A DNA stretch of 41,190 bases from DASPSR01 sp035516175 (GCA_035516175.1 DATJAO010000057.1:1-41190); one strand, 5' to 3'. Numbered from the stretch's first letter, positions 31,664 through 40,249 are shown. Made by a program: numbers and translations. The notes: generated by a model from the sequence alone, not told the origin.

Positions 31664-32357
31664 GCTTGAAGATGTGTCGGTATCCTATGGCATGATCGAC
31701 GCTCTCAAGGGGATCAGTATGACCATTGAGCGGGGAGAGATCGTGGCCTTGATCGGCGCGAACGGCGCCGGCAAGTCGACGACCCTCATGTCCATTTCCG
31801 GTATTTCCGCATTACGGTCCGGCAAGATATGGTACGAAGGATCAATGATATCCGGCTGGCCGGCGTACAAGATCGTGCAGATGGGTGTCTCTCAGGTGCC
31901 CGAGGGCAGACGTATTTTCCCGAGAATGACGGTGCGGGAGAATCTGGAAATCGGAGCATTCTCCAGGGATAAGCTGGAGCTTACGAATGAGATGGAGCGG
32001 GTATTCGAAATGTTCCCCGTACTGTCTGAGAGGAGCACGCAGCTCGGCGGCACACTCTCAGGAGGCGAACAGCAGATGCTTGCCATCGGCAGGGCACTTA
32101 TGTCGAGACCAAGGCTGCTGCTCCTGGACGAACCATCGCTCGGCCTGGCACCCATCATAGTGACCAGGATATTTAAAATCATCAAAGAGATCAACCAGCA
32201 GGGAACGACGATCCTACTTGTGGAACAAAACGCGAAGGCAGCGCTCCGGCTCGCGCACCGGGCATATGTGATGGAGACCGGGAAGATCGTGATGCAGGGA
32301 GAAGCGTCAGCTCTGGAGAAGGATCCGGGAATCAAGAAGGCCTATCTGGGAGAATGA
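31656..32357 (+). CDS. livF: Branched-chain amino acid ABC transporter ATPase LivF
   Basis: 233 residues. Walker A GANGAGKST, Q-loop VSQVPEGRRIFPRMTV, ABC signature LSGGEQQMLAIGRAL, Walker B LLLLDEPSLGLAP and H-loop region LLVEQNAKAAL. VEQN in place of a histidine is normal for LivF. It pairs with LivG on the cytoplasmic side of the LivHM channel. It overlaps livG and precedes truA by 19 bp. Confidence 0.95.
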   Translation: MLRLEDVSVSYGMIDALKGISMTIERGEIVALIGANGAGKSTTLMSISGISALRSGKIWYEGSMISGWPAYKIVQMGVSQVPEGRRIFPRMTVRENLEIGAFSRDKLELTNEMERVFEMFPVLSERSTQLGGTLSGGEQQMLAIGRALMSRPRLLLLDEPSLGLAPIIVTRIFKIIKEINQQGTTILLVEQNAKAALRLAHRAYVMETGKIVMQGEASALEKDPGIKKAYLGE

Positions 32358-32376
32358 CCTTGGTGCAAAGCTCGGA

Positions 32377-33126
32377 ATGAAGAGGAATATCAAGATCATC
32401 CTGGAATACGACGGTACCAATTACCACGGCTGGCAGTCGCAATCGGGGAGCGGCAGAGCGACGATTCAGGAAACGCTTGAACAGGCGCTTAAGGAGCTGA
32501 CGGGCGAAGATGTCAAAACCTATGCCTCCGGCAGGACCGATGCAGGAGTGCACGCCATGGGCCATGTCGCCAATTTCAGGACTGAAAGCTGTATTCCATC
32601 CGAGGCATGGGCTCCGGCGTTGAACCATCTGCTCCCTGATGATATCAGGGTGCTATCATCGGAAGACGTGCCGGAGGATTTCCATGCCCGGTACAGTTCA
32701 ACGGGCAAGATCTACCGGTATGTCATCCTCAACCGCCACGCCCCCTCTGCCCTCCATCATAGCCGTGCCTGGCTGATTGATCGGAAGCTCAATCTGAACG
32801 CCATGCGTCGCGCAGCAGGGGTTCTGATCGGCAAGCACGACTTCTCCGCTTTTCGCAGTTCAGCATGCGGCGCAAAGACGCCGGTAAGGAAGCTGTCGGC
32901 GGTCACCATCATGAAGAGGGGAGACTTTGTTGAAATCCTTCTCGAAGCTGACGCATTCCTGATGCATATGGCTCGGAATATCGTCGGAACGCTTGTTGGC
33001 GTCGGTCTCGGCAGGTACACCATGGAAGCCGTGAAGCAGATGCTTTTGTCATGCGATCGAAGCAAGGCAGGGAGGACCGCACCGGCATGCGGGCTTTATC
33101 TGGTCAAGGTCCTTTATCGTGAATAA
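32377..33126 (+). CDS. truA: tRNA pseudouridine(38-40) synthase TruA
   Basis: 249 residues, normal length. Makes pseudouridine at positions 38-40 of tRNA anticodon arms. Motifs: ILEYDGTNYHGWQSQ, catalytic Asp55 in SGRTDAGVHA, ALNHLLPDDIRV, HARYSSTGKIYRY, FSAFRSS and MARNIVGTLVGVG. It follows livF by 19 bp and is probably transcribed with livMGF, though functionally unrelated. No strong ribosome binding site is seen. Confidence 0.96.
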   Translation: MKRNIKIILEYDGTNYHGWQSQSGSGRATIQETLEQALKELTGEDVKTYASGRTDAGVHAMGHVANFRTESCIPSEAWAPALNHLLPDDIRVLSSEDVPEDFHARYSSTGKIYRYVILNRHAPSALHHSRAWLIDRKLNLNAMRRAAGVLIGKHDFSAFRSSACGAKTPVRKLSAVTIMKRGDFVEILLEADAFLMHMARNIVGTLVGVGLGRYTMEAVKQMLLSCDRSKAGRTAPACGLYLVKVLYRE

Positions 33127-33300
33127 TAACGTTGTTTTACCCGTTCTCTTCGACTCAGACCTCAACTTACGATTTTGCAAAATATGCTTGATTAAAATTA
33201 TCCTTTGTGCTATTTTTTGCCTTGTCATGCCCTGAAAATACATCCCTAGCCGTGTTTGTTTTATTGCACGAATACTAATAATCATTTGAAAGGAGATAGT

Positions 33301-34197
33301 ATGAGGAATTGGTTGAACGCGCTATTGCTGCTGTTGTTCACCGTTGTTATGGTCCCTGCTGCCTATGCTGCAGTGGACGCTGCGACATGCCTCGGCTGTC
33401 ACGGATCGATGGAAGGGGCCACGAACGTAAGCCAGGAGAAGTATACAAAATCCGTTCACGGCTCGTTTGATTGTGTCATGTGCCACATGTCCCTGAAAGG
33501 AGCGCAGCACCAGGGACTCTCTGGTAAAGCTGACAAGGCGACCCTTGAACTTGCCGCCAGGATCTCCCCGAAGAGCAAGATCGATCCTATTGCGCAAGCC
33601 GCATGCGCCCAATGCCACGCGGAGATCTATGAGATGTATAAGGCAAGTGTTCACGGGAAAAATGTCATTATCAAAAAATCTTCGGACGGTCCCGTCTGCA
33701 CCAGCTGTCATGGGTCCCCGCATTATATCCAGCCAAAAGCGAGCAAAGAATCCACAGTAAACCACTTCAAAGTCGTCCAGACCTGCGGCAAGTGCCACGA
33801 AGAGAAGGACCTGTCCGAAAAATACGGGTTTTCCCCGCTGGTTATGGAGCGCTATCTTGAGAGCTTCCACGGGAGGAAGCTGAAGGTGGGATACAGCAAA
33901 GCGCCTTCATGCGTAGATTGTCACGGTGCGCATGATATTAAAAGCGATAAGGACCCCTCGTCGCCTGTTGTTGGCGCGAATAAGATAAAGACTTGCTCGA
34001 AATGCCACTCGGGCGCCACGGAGAAGTTCGTTGCGGCGATCACCCATAAACCACTCCATCCTATTGCGCACTACGCCGAGATCATTTTGATCATCCTCAC
34101 GGTGAGCGTATTTGCGTTTATCTGCATGCACGTGCTTCTGGATATCTATGCGGACATCCGCGACCGTTTGTTCAGGAAGGGAGACAAGCATGAATAA
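33301..34197 (+). CDS. Membrane-anchored heptaheme cytochrome c
   Basis: 298 residues. Signal peptide about 1-23 (cleaved near AAYA-AVDA). Seven CXXCH motifs: CLGCH, CVMCH, CAQCH, CTSCH, CGKCH, CVDCH and CSKCH. The C-terminus has one membrane helix (AEIILIILTVSVFAFICMHVLL) and a cytoplasmic RDRLFRKGDK tail. GAAAGGAGATAGT precedes the ATG. It overlaps the cytochrome b gene by 8 bp. Together they resemble periplasm-facing quinol dehydrogenase modules such as Cbc-type complexes, passing electrons between menaquinol and periplasmic carriers. Direction and partner are not known. Confidence 0.88.
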   Translation: MRNWLNALLLLLFTVVMVPAAYAAVDAATCLGCHGSMEGATNVSQEKYTKSVHGSFDCVMCHMSLKGAQHQGLSGKADKATLELAARISPKSKIDPIAQAACAQCHAEIYEMYKASVHGKNVIIKKSSDGPVCTSCHGSPHYIQPKASKESTVNHFKVVQTCGKCHEEKDLSEKYGFSPLVMERYLESFHGRKLKVGYSKAPSCVDCHGAHDIKSDKDPSSPVVGANKIKTCSKCHSGATEKFVAAITHKPLHPIAHYAEIILIILTVSVFAFICMHVLLDIYADIRDRLFRKGDKHE

Positions 34198-34903
34198 TAA
34201 GAATATTCCCACAGAGATCGAGAGGTTCGACCTCTCCGCAAGAATTCAGCATGTCATCATGTTTACAACTTTTTTGCTCCTGTCCTTCACAGGCTGGGGG
34301 CTTAAATACGCGTATCAGGACCCGGCGAGCGCCTGGATCAGGTTCTGGGGCGGGGCAAAGATGGCGGGAATTATCCACCGCACGGCAGGCATTACCATGC
34401 TCCTCGACTTCATTTACCACCAGTTCTATCTGCTCAATCTGGCCCGTAAGAGGGACTTGCGGTTGACGCTCGTGCCGACGCTCAAGGACGTTCTGGACGC
34501 GTTCCAGAATTTCATGTACTTTTTCGGCTTGAGCAAGGAGAAGCCGTATTTCGGAAAGTTCAACTATATGCAGAAATTCGACTATTGGGCGGTTTACTGG
34601 GGCATGTTCATCATTGGAGCGTCAGGCTTTTTCCTTGCATTTCCGGTGACAGTATCATCGATCTTCCCCATGTGGTCGACTCAGTGGATCTGGGATGTCA
34701 TCTTCATCATGCACAGTGATGAGGCGCTTCTGGCCATCGTGTTCATCCTCATCTTCCATTTCTACAACGAGCACCTGAGGTCCGAGGTGTTCCCGATGAA
34801 TTGGATGTGGCTGACGGGAAAGATGTCGATCGAACAGCTCAAACATCATCACCCAATGGAGTATGATAACCTCTTTGGGGGAAAGTCCGAGAAGAAGAAG
34901 TAG
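34190..34903 (+). CDS. Cytochrome b subunit (HydC/FdnI-like membrane diheme)
   Basis: 237 residues with about four membrane helices. His residues suitable for b-heme ligation occur in IQHVIMFTTF, GIIHRTAGI, DFIYHQFY, FIMHSDEAL and LIFHFYNEHL. The arrangement resembles the gamma subunits of formate dehydrogenase and Ni/Fe hydrogenase. The start ATG at 34190 is inside the end of the upstream cytochrome gene. It would shuttle electrons between the quinone pool and the heptaheme protein. A bidirectional terminator follows. Confidence 0.85.
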   Translation: MNNKNIPTEIERFDLSARIQHVIMFTTFLLLSFTGWGLKYAYQDPASAWIRFWGGAKMAGIIHRTAGITMLLDFIYHQFYLLNLARKRDLRLTLVPTLKDVLDAFQNFMYFFGLSKEKPYFGKFNYMQKFDYWAVYWGMFIIGASGFFLAFPVTVSSIFPMWSTQWIWDVIFIMHSDEALLAIVFILIFHFYNEHLRSEVFPMNWMWLTGKMSIEQLKHHHPMEYDNLFGGKSEKKK

Positions 34904-34938
34904 GCGTAGAAGAGAGTAAGTTCACTGATCAATGAAAA

Positions 34939-34970
34939 ACGGCGGCCCGCAAGGCCGCCGTTTGTTTTGA
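34939..34970. terminator. Bidirectional terminator between cytochrome b and ABC ATPase genes
   Basis: ACGGCGGCC (34939-34947) pairs with GGCCGCCGT (34953-34961) around CGCAA; a T-rich tail TTGTTTTG follows on plus, and AAAAA precedes it so it also works on minus. It separates the two convergent units. Confidence 0.92.
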
Positions 34971-35030
34971 ATATGTTCTGATCCAGGAAGGATGGTCTGC
35001 CTGCGGGTCCCGGAAGGGAGACAAAAAAAT

Positions 35031-35693
35031 CTAGTTCAGCTTTTCAAGAACGCCATGTTTCATCCTGAGCCGACTCGGGGCCCGGAGTGCGATCTCGGAA
35101 CTGTGGGTCACCATGATCATGGTGACCTTTTTCTCACGGTTGATCTTTTCAAAGAACCCCATGATCTCCGATTCCGTTTCTTCGTCGAGGTCGCCCGTCG
35201 GCTCGTCGGCAAGAATGACCTCAGGCTCATGAATGAACGCCCGTGCGATCGCCACGCGCTGCTGCTCCCCACCGCTTAACTCAGATGGATACCGATTAAC
35301 CTTGTCGCCGAGCCCGACGAGCTTGAGAAGTTTCACGGCGTCTTCCGCGGTCTTCTTCCCGCCGAACACCGTAGGGAGGAGGACGTTCTCGGTGGCGGTA
35401 AGAGTGGGGATAAGGCTCGCGAACTGGTAAACGAATCCATACTTCTCGTTCCTCAGCTTCGAAAGCCTCGTGTCATCATATTCCCAGATGTTCGTGCCGT
35501 CAACGGTGACCGTGCCGGTATCGGGCCGGGCTATACCGCCGATCAGGCTCAAGAAAGTGCTCTTCCCACTGCCGGAGTGGCCGACGATGGATACGAATTC
35601 GCCTTGCTGGATCGTAAGATCTAGGGGCTGGACCGCCTTTATCTTCTGTCCTGAAATGGTATAGGTCTTTGATAATCCTTTCAGCTCAATCAT
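35031..35693 (-). CDS. ABC transporter ATPase (MacB/LolD type)
   Basis: 220 residues. Walker A GHSGSGKST, Q-loop VYQFASLIPTLTA, signature LSGGEQQRVAIARA, Walker B VILADEPTGDLD and H-loop VTHSSE. These match the MacB/LolD/FtsE family that works with FtsX-type permeases. It is the last gene of a five-gene minus-strand operon with overlapping starts and stops; its permease is the first gene (37092-38288). Substrate is not known. A terminator lies beyond it at 34939-34970. Confidence 0.92.
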   Translation of the reverse strand: MIELKGLSKTYTISGQKIKAVQPLDLTIQQGEFVSIVGHSGSGKSTFLSLIGGIARPDTGTVTVDGTNIWEYDDTRLSKLRNEKYGFVYQFASLIPTLTATENVLLPTVFGGKKTAEDAVKLLKLVGLGDKVNRYPSELSGGEQQRVAIARAFIHEPEVILADEPTGDLDEETESEIMGFFEKINREKKVTMIMVTHSSEIALRAPSRLRMKHGVLEKLN

Positions 35694-36094
35694 GTGTTTC
35701 CTTTCATTCGGGTGCTTCTCAAGAGGCTGATGATGGCGACAACCATGATTATGCCGCCGATACTAGCGATAAACCTGATGCCCGGCACTGCCCCGTAATT
35801 GCACGGCATCCGGCTGCTGTGACAGTATCCATATATATCCGGGAGCAGGAAAGCAGCGATGTATAGGATGATAGACACCATAGCGCCGATGATGGTCGTT
35901 CTGGTCCATTTAAGCAAGAACACCACGATGCCCGCCACCAGGAGCAGTGCGCCTACGACATACTCTGCGTGGGCTGTGTCCGAGCAGTGCATCGCAGGAT
36001 ATCCCTCATACTCGCATACAGGGAGGATGAACCGTGGCACGAGGATAAGGAGGATCCCACTCATCAATGCTGTAACGGCGATAAGCGTCTTCAT
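35690..36094 (-). CDS. DUF4418-type membrane protein with conserved Cys residues
   Basis: 134 residues with four hydrophobic segments. Cysteines lie in CEYEGYPAMHCSDTAHAEY and YCHSSRMPCNYGAVPG on the periplasmic side, the pattern of DUF4418 proteins. Family function is unknown; paired Cys and His would suit metal binding or thiol chemistry. It overlaps the ATPase gene by 4 bp and the NosL-like gene by 4 bp, so all are co-translated. Confidence 0.75.
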   Translation of the reverse strand: MKTLIAVTALMSGILLILVPRFILPVCEYEGYPAMHCSDTAHAEYVVGALLLVAGIVVFLLKWTRTTIIGAMVSIILYIAAFLLPDIYGYCHSSRMPCNYGAVPGIRFIASIGGIIMVVAIISLLRSTRMKGNT

Positions 36095-36498
36095 TTCAGT
36101 GCCTTTGCCGCAGAGTCGAAATCCATGGCCGCGCCGAATTCCGCGGCATCCTTCTGGTCTTTAAATGAAGCTATTCCCCATCCCATAGGGGTTCTGAATT
36201 TATTTTCGGCATGGACATAGTAGGCCGCACGCGCGTCGATCCATTCGCCGGTTTTGTAGTCCTTGACTTCCACTTTGAAGCCACTCTGCTTCGTCCTCTT
36301 CAGGTAGGAGAACAGGTCTCCGATATCGCAAAAATAGAGGGTCTTGTCGGCTTGCACGATCTTCGATGCAAACTTAGAATTAAGTTCCACCATCATGCCA
36401 CATTCGGAGCATTTGATTATCTCTGCCGCCGAAACAGTGGCGACAGTAGAAACGATCACTAAAACTGTCAAGACGATGGTCCGCACCAATCCGGCCAC
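36091..36498 (-). CDS. nosL: NosL-like periplasmic metal-binding protein
   Basis: 135 residues with a signal peptide (cleaved near TVSAAE). KCSECGMMVELNSKFA and the YFCDIGDLFSYL segment match the NosL family, which includes Cu(I)-binding chaperones for nitrous-oxide reductase, although classic NosL is a lipoprotein. No nos genes are in the window. It lies inside an ABC operon and so probably supplies or receives a metal for that system (inference). Overlaps DUF4418 by 4 bp. Confidence 0.78.
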   Translation of the reverse strand: MAGLVRTIVLTVLVIVSTVATVSAAEIIKCSECGMMVELNSKFASKIVQADKTLYFCDIGDLFSYLKRTKQSGFKVEVKDYKTGEWIDARAAYYVHAENKFRTPMGWGIASFKDQKDAAEFGAAMDFDSAAKALK

Positions 36499-36501
36499 GT
36501 A

Positions 36502-37095
36502 TTATGTCCTCTTCGCGTCTATTTCTTTCTTGAGGGCATTAGCAATCGCCTCATCGAATTTTTTGAGCTTATCATACTGCTGCAGAGCCAGTTCACGTTT
36601 TCCTTTTTTCAGGAATGCTATGCCGAGATTGTACCGTGCAGTCGCATAATGCGGCCTTATGGAAATGGCCTTTTCAAGTTCACGAATTTCGTCATCCGTT
36701 TTTCCTACCTTGCCGTAAGCCACGGCGAGGTTATTATAGATTAGGGGGTCCTTGGGAAGATATTTCTTTGCCGTAGTAAATTGTTTTATAGCATTATGAT
36801 ATTCACCGAGTCTGTTGTATGCTGTCCCCAGTTTCATGTAAGCGTAGCCTTTTTCTGGTTTAATGGCTATGACATGTTGGAGCGCATCCACCTCTTCGCG
36901 ATACATCTGGGAACGTTCATAGAGATCTGCAAGGTAATACCATGCATCGGCATCCTTGGGATTCTTGACGGTCTGCTCCTTTACTTCTTCGAAAATGCTC
37001 TTTTCTGCATTCACAGGTTCAGCCGTTTTTTCTTTTTCCCCGGTACACGCGAAGAGCAGAAGTGGCGTTATGAAAACAAGGAACAAAGGTCTCAT
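36502..37095 (-). CDS. TPR-repeat lipoprotein
   Basis: 197 residues. Lipoprotein signal LFLVFITPLLLFAC with Cys at 17. About four tetratricopeptide repeats follow, for example DADAWYYLADLYERSQMY, GYAYMKLGTAYNRLGEYH, LIYNNLAVAYGKVGKTDD and ATARYNLGIAFLKKGKREL. TPRs mediate protein contacts, so it may assemble the periplasmic part of the ABC system. It overlaps the permease gene end by 4 bp and is 3 bp from nosL. Confidence 0.85.
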   Translation of the reverse strand: MRPLFLVFITPLLLFACTGEKEKTAEPVNAEKSIFEEVKEQTVKNPKDADAWYYLADLYERSQMYREEVDALQHVIAIKPEKGYAYMKLGTAYNRLGEYHNAIKQFTTAKKYLPKDPLIYNNLAVAYGKVGKTDDEIRELEKAISIRPHYATARYNLGIAFLKKGKRELALQQYDKLKKFDEAIANALKKEIDAKRT

Positions 37096-38288
37096 TCAGC
37101 GCTCCTTATAGCTTCGTAGGGTTCGACCCGCAAGACGCTGAGCGATGGCAGCAGTGCGGCGATCAGGCCCGTCACGATGGAGAACAGGAGCGCGCCTGCT
37201 GTAAGGAAGATCAAGTCGCCCGTATTAGGGAAGAGGTAGGGGAGCCTGAGATAGTGGAGTAACAGATTTTTAAAACTTACGAGCAAACCATATCCCAGGA
37301 TGATCCCCGCCGCGCCGCCGGCAGCCGACAGCAGGGTGGCCTCGTTCAGTATGATCGCGGCAATATGCCCTTTGTTCGCGCCCATTGCGCGCAGGAGTCC
37401 GATTTCCCTGCGCCGTTCGTTCACGATCATATAGAAAGCAAAAGCCATGATAAGGAGTACGATGAACCATAGTATGATACTGATGAGCAAAATTGCCTTA
37501 ATAAGGCCAGCAAGCTGTTTCCGGACCGTGCTGATGATGGTATCCGAAACAAGGGCCTTCACGCCGCTGATGTCATGTTCTATTCGGATTGCGACACGGT
37601 CAGGGGTCATATCGTCTCTTACTTGTACGAGGACAGTCGATATCTGGTTCCTGCTAATTTCAAGGGGCTGGATGGCCCTGGCCTTTGAATCTTCCGCCAT
37701 CTTGTAGGCGGAATCAAGGCTCATAAATACGGCCCGGTCAAAGAAGTCCATTCCCGTAGCTTCCATGGTTCCCGCAACCGTGAACGTTGTGCCGAAAAAG
37801 GGGATCTTGTCTCCCACTATTACAGGGACCGCCCGGCCGGTGATGATCTCATCGAGCCCGAGCTTGCGATTAAGGTTCTTCTCGAGCCAGGGCTTCACGG
37901 TGAAGTCAGTTTGCGGGTCAAAGGCCACAAGGAATACATCCACATTGAAACAGCAGGTGAAGCTCGTGGGTTTGATGAACAATTGAGCGGTGGCGCGCTT
38001 GACCCCATCGATCGCTCTTACCCGATCGAGAATTGACCGGTCCATAAGGAAGTTCGTGGGCTCCCCGGAAAGGAGAGCACTCTTCGCCTTGGACTCCGCG
38101 CTCTCGGGGACAACTAGAATGTCGGCGCCGAGTCGGTAGGTGCCGATCCTGAGTGCGTTATTGATGCTCTTTAAGAAAAGTGTCGCCGAGAATAGCGTGC
38201 AGGATACAACCGCGACTATAGCGAACAAAAGCCATGTCCGCGTAATTTTCCTTTTAAGATTTTTGAGAGCGACGTAGGGGATATTCAT
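37092..38288 (-). CDS. FtsX/MacB-type ABC permease with Cys-rich periplasmic domain
   Basis: 398 residues. An N-terminal helix (about 17-38) is followed by a long periplasmic MacB_PCD-like domain, then three helices at about 260-390 with the ERRREIGLLRAMGANKGHI cytoplasmic loop of the FtsX domain. The periplasmic domain has a vicinal Cys pair in TSFTCCFNVDVFLVAFDPQ, unusual for MacB and suggestive of metal or thiol handling. First gene of the operon 38288 to 35031 with a promoter at 38334-38362. Likely partner is the ATPase at 35031. Confidence 0.88.
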   Translation of the reverse strand: MNIPYVALKNLKRKITRTWLLFAIVAVVSCTLFSATLFLKSINNALRIGTYRLGADILVVPESAESKAKSALLSGEPTNFLMDRSILDRVRAIDGVKRATAQLFIKPTSFTCCFNVDVFLVAFDPQTDFTVKPWLEKNLNRKLGLDEIITGRAVPVIVGDKIPFFGTTFTVAGTMEATGMDFFDRAVFMSLDSAYKMAEDSKARAIQPLEISRNQISTVLVQVRDDMTPDRVAIRIEHDISGVKALVSDTIISTVRKQLAGLIKAILLISIILWFIVLLIMAFAFYMIVNERRREIGLLRAMGANKGHIAAIILNEATLLSAAGGAAGIILGYGLLVSFKNLLLHYLRLPYLFPNTGDLIFLTAGALLFSIVTGLIAALLPSLSVLRVEPYEAIRSAE

Positions 38289-38333
38289 AATTGTGCGTGA
38301 TTATTCCTTTATAGCCAATGTAATTGTGATGTA

Positions 38334-38362
38334 ATTATACCAGAATATCGGTGGGAAGGTAA
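38334..38362 (-). promoter_or_regulatory. Promoter of the ABC/NosL operon
   Basis: Minus strand: TTACCT (38357-38362), 17-bp spacer, TGGTATAAT (extended -10, hexamer 38334-38339). Leader of about 39 nt. Confidence 0.6.
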
Positions 38363-38368
38363 ATAAAT

Positions 38369-38395
38369 CGGAGGGCCAGGTAACCTAGCCCTCCG
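38369..38395 (-). terminator. Hairpin terminator after the propeller-heme gene
   Basis: Minus strand: CGGAGGGC pairs with GCCCTCCG around an 11-nt loop, then ATTTATTT. It is directly downstream of the 38410 stop and upstream of the next promoter. Confidence 0.65.
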
Positions 38396-38409
38396 GTAGA
38401 GTTTACAGA

Positions 38410-39504
38410 CTACTTGTGCCAGTCGATTTCAATTCCGCAGAGAAGCGGCGAACCCTTATCGATCCTGACTTCCACACCTGCCGGTTTATGGCAGCTGGCG
38501 CATGCAGACACAGTGCATACTATTGTGTGATTGTTCATCTGCATCACGTTCATCGTGCTGTCGTCGCCGTACGTTCTCGATGACACGAAAGCGTATTTGC
38601 CGTCAGGGCTGAACGCAAAGTCGTGAGGTCTGACATTATCCGGAAGAACCAGGCGCTCTACGACCGCATCCTTGGCCGTATCGATCACGATGATCTGGCT
38701 CTTGTGCGTGCCCGGCTTAAGACCCGGATCGAACTCGTTCGGGGCGCTGACCCAGAGGTACTTCCCGTCTGGCGTCATGCGCGCCTGATGAATAAAGGTC
38801 ATTTGCGGGTCCGAGATTTGCTTTATCTCTTTCTTGGTCTTCCAATCGTAAACATAGACTAAACCCAGCGGCATATCGGTGATATATGCTTTACCATGGT
38901 TATGGGTCCACTGGATTCCGCATACAGCCTTACCCACAGGCATCTTGTCGACTGTCTTGAGGGTTTTTGCATCCCACACATAGACGTTGCCATCGGCCAT
39001 ATCTTCGAAATAGACATTGCCATCAGGCCCAGCAATGGCACCGCAGAATTTCTCACCAACCTTGAACGGACCTTCCTTCTTGCCGGTGGCCAAGTCTACC
39101 TTGTACACATTCCCGTCCAGCGTGCCAGCAATGAGCACTTTCTTGCCACCTTCCATCATCATGGCCTGACCGTGAGAACCGCCAGCCTTCTTGACTTCTT
39201 CAAAGCTCATGCCTGCGATCTTGCCTTCCATTTCGGAGCCGGCTTCCGTGAGTACGATCCTGTCTTTTTCAATATCCGTTGGTGATTTCATCGTATTCAT
39301 ATTGATGATGGCCAGGTGACCACCGTGACCTGCAATATACGCAGTGGCGTTGAAGGTCGGACATTTCGCTGCAGGCTCAACTTTTACAACTACGTCCTTG
39401 ATATCCGCAGCGTCAACCATTGACTTCTGAGATACGGCAAGGAAAAGACCAAACACCCCAAGAACCATTAACCCAATTACGACACCTTTCTTCATGAGAC
39501 TCAT
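38410..39504 (-). CDS. Exported YVTN/WD-like beta-propeller with a C-terminal heme-c motif
   Basis: 364 residues. Signal segment (about 5-25). The body has propeller blades: LAIINMNTMKSPT, KKVLIAGTLDGNVYKVDL, GNVYFEDMADGNVYVWDA, KAYITDMPLGLVYVYDW, KYLWVSAPNEFDPG and FAFSPDGKYAFVSSRTYGDD. Near the end is a single CASCHKP heme-binding motif. The layout recalls cytochrome d1-like and NirN/NirF-type proteins, but here the heme c is at the C-terminus and not the N-terminus. GGGGAGGAACT precedes the ATG at 39504, preferred to an upstream ATG at 39576. The leader is about 170 nt. Confidence 0.82.
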   Translation of the reverse strand: MSLMKKGVVIGLMVLGVFGLFLAVSQKSMVDAADIKDVVVKVEPAAKCPTFNATAYIAGHGGHLAIINMNTMKSPTDIEKDRIVLTEAGSEMEGKIAGMSFEEVKKAGGSHGQAMMMEGGKKVLIAGTLDGNVYKVDLATGKKEGPFKVGEKFCGAIAGPDGNVYFEDMADGNVYVWDAKTLKTVDKMPVGKAVCGIQWTHNHGKAYITDMPLGLVYVYDWKTKKEIKQISDPQMTFIHQARMTPDGKYLWVSAPNEFDPGLKPGTHKSQIIVIDTAKDAVVERLVLPDNVRPHDFAFSPDGKYAFVSSRTYGDDSTMNVMQMNNHTIVCTVSACASCHKPAGVEVRIDKGSPLLCGIEIDWHK

Positions 39505-39682
39505 AGTTCCTCCCCTTTTTTGTAATGCCGAGCACACTCTGTGCTCAGATGCAACATGAGATTCCCTCACTAGCAATTACTGCGGTTTTACCTGCACCTC
39601 CTTCTCCTCAACGGTCCTGAGGAAAAAATATCATTTCTTAAATAAATCGTTTAAAGTCTTTTATAGATTCTACAGATGAAAT

Positions 39683-39711
39683 AATATAGACCACTGAAAA
39701 AAAGGTGTCAA
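39683..39711 (-). promoter_or_regulatory. Promoter of the propeller-heme gene, with a long hairpin-rich leader
   Basis: Minus strand: TTGACA (39706-39711), 17-bp spacer, TATATT (39683-39688). The transcript would begin near 39676. Leader hairpins include CCTCA-GGACCGT-TGAGG and GAGCAC-AGAGT-GTGCTC before the ribosome binding site. Confidence 0.65.
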
Positions 39712-39948
39712 CTTCAAATTCTAACTTTAAACTTTCAATGCATTGCAATTTGCTGTTCTTATATATAATTTTGTGCATTATCTGTGCCCAGGAGCTCAAA
39801 TAGAAGATTGGGAGCTGAAATGACATCAATTGTTTGATACTTTGATACGATGGAGCAACTAGGGAATGTAAATAGTAGATTCAATGGCCCCCGCAGTTCA
39901 GGGAGCATGGGGCCGAACTATTTAATTGGAATGATGATGGAAGAAAGA

Positions 39949-40149
39949 CTAGCTGACTTTTTTTACTTTACCAGAACGGATACAGCGCGTGCATACCTGC
40001 ATCCGTATGTGGGAGCCATGCGGCCCCATTGCCTTGACGCTCTGGATGTTCGGCTTTGAAACCTTCTTGGTTCTGTTGTTGGAATGGCTCACCTGGTTCC
40101 CGCTGAGCTTGCCCTTGCCGCAAATTTCGCATGTACCCGCCACTGTCAT
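39949..40149 (-). CDS. rpmB: 50S ribosomal protein L28 (zinc-ribbon type)
   Basis: 66 residues. TCEICGKG, the SHSNNRTKKVSKPNIQSV core and QVCTRCIRSGKV are the L28 signature, with the CxxC...CxxC pair that binds zinc. The ATG at 40149 is preceded by TACGGAGGATC; an ATG upstream at 40242 is rejected because similarity starts at MTVAGTC. It stands alone, divergent from the tetR-type gene. TTGCAA-N17-TAAGGT (40190-40218, minus) is a likely promoter. Confidence 0.93.
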   Translation of the reverse strand: MTVAGTCEICGKGKLSGNQVSHSNNRTKKVSKPNIQSVKAMGPHGSHIRMQVCTRCIRSGKVKKVS

Positions 40150-40249
40150 GATCCTCCGTAAATGAAAATAACTGCTGAAAGGCAGGCGTACCTTACCACA
40201 GGAAGATGCTATTTGCAAGAGGAAAGTTGCTTTTTTTAGCACTAAACGC

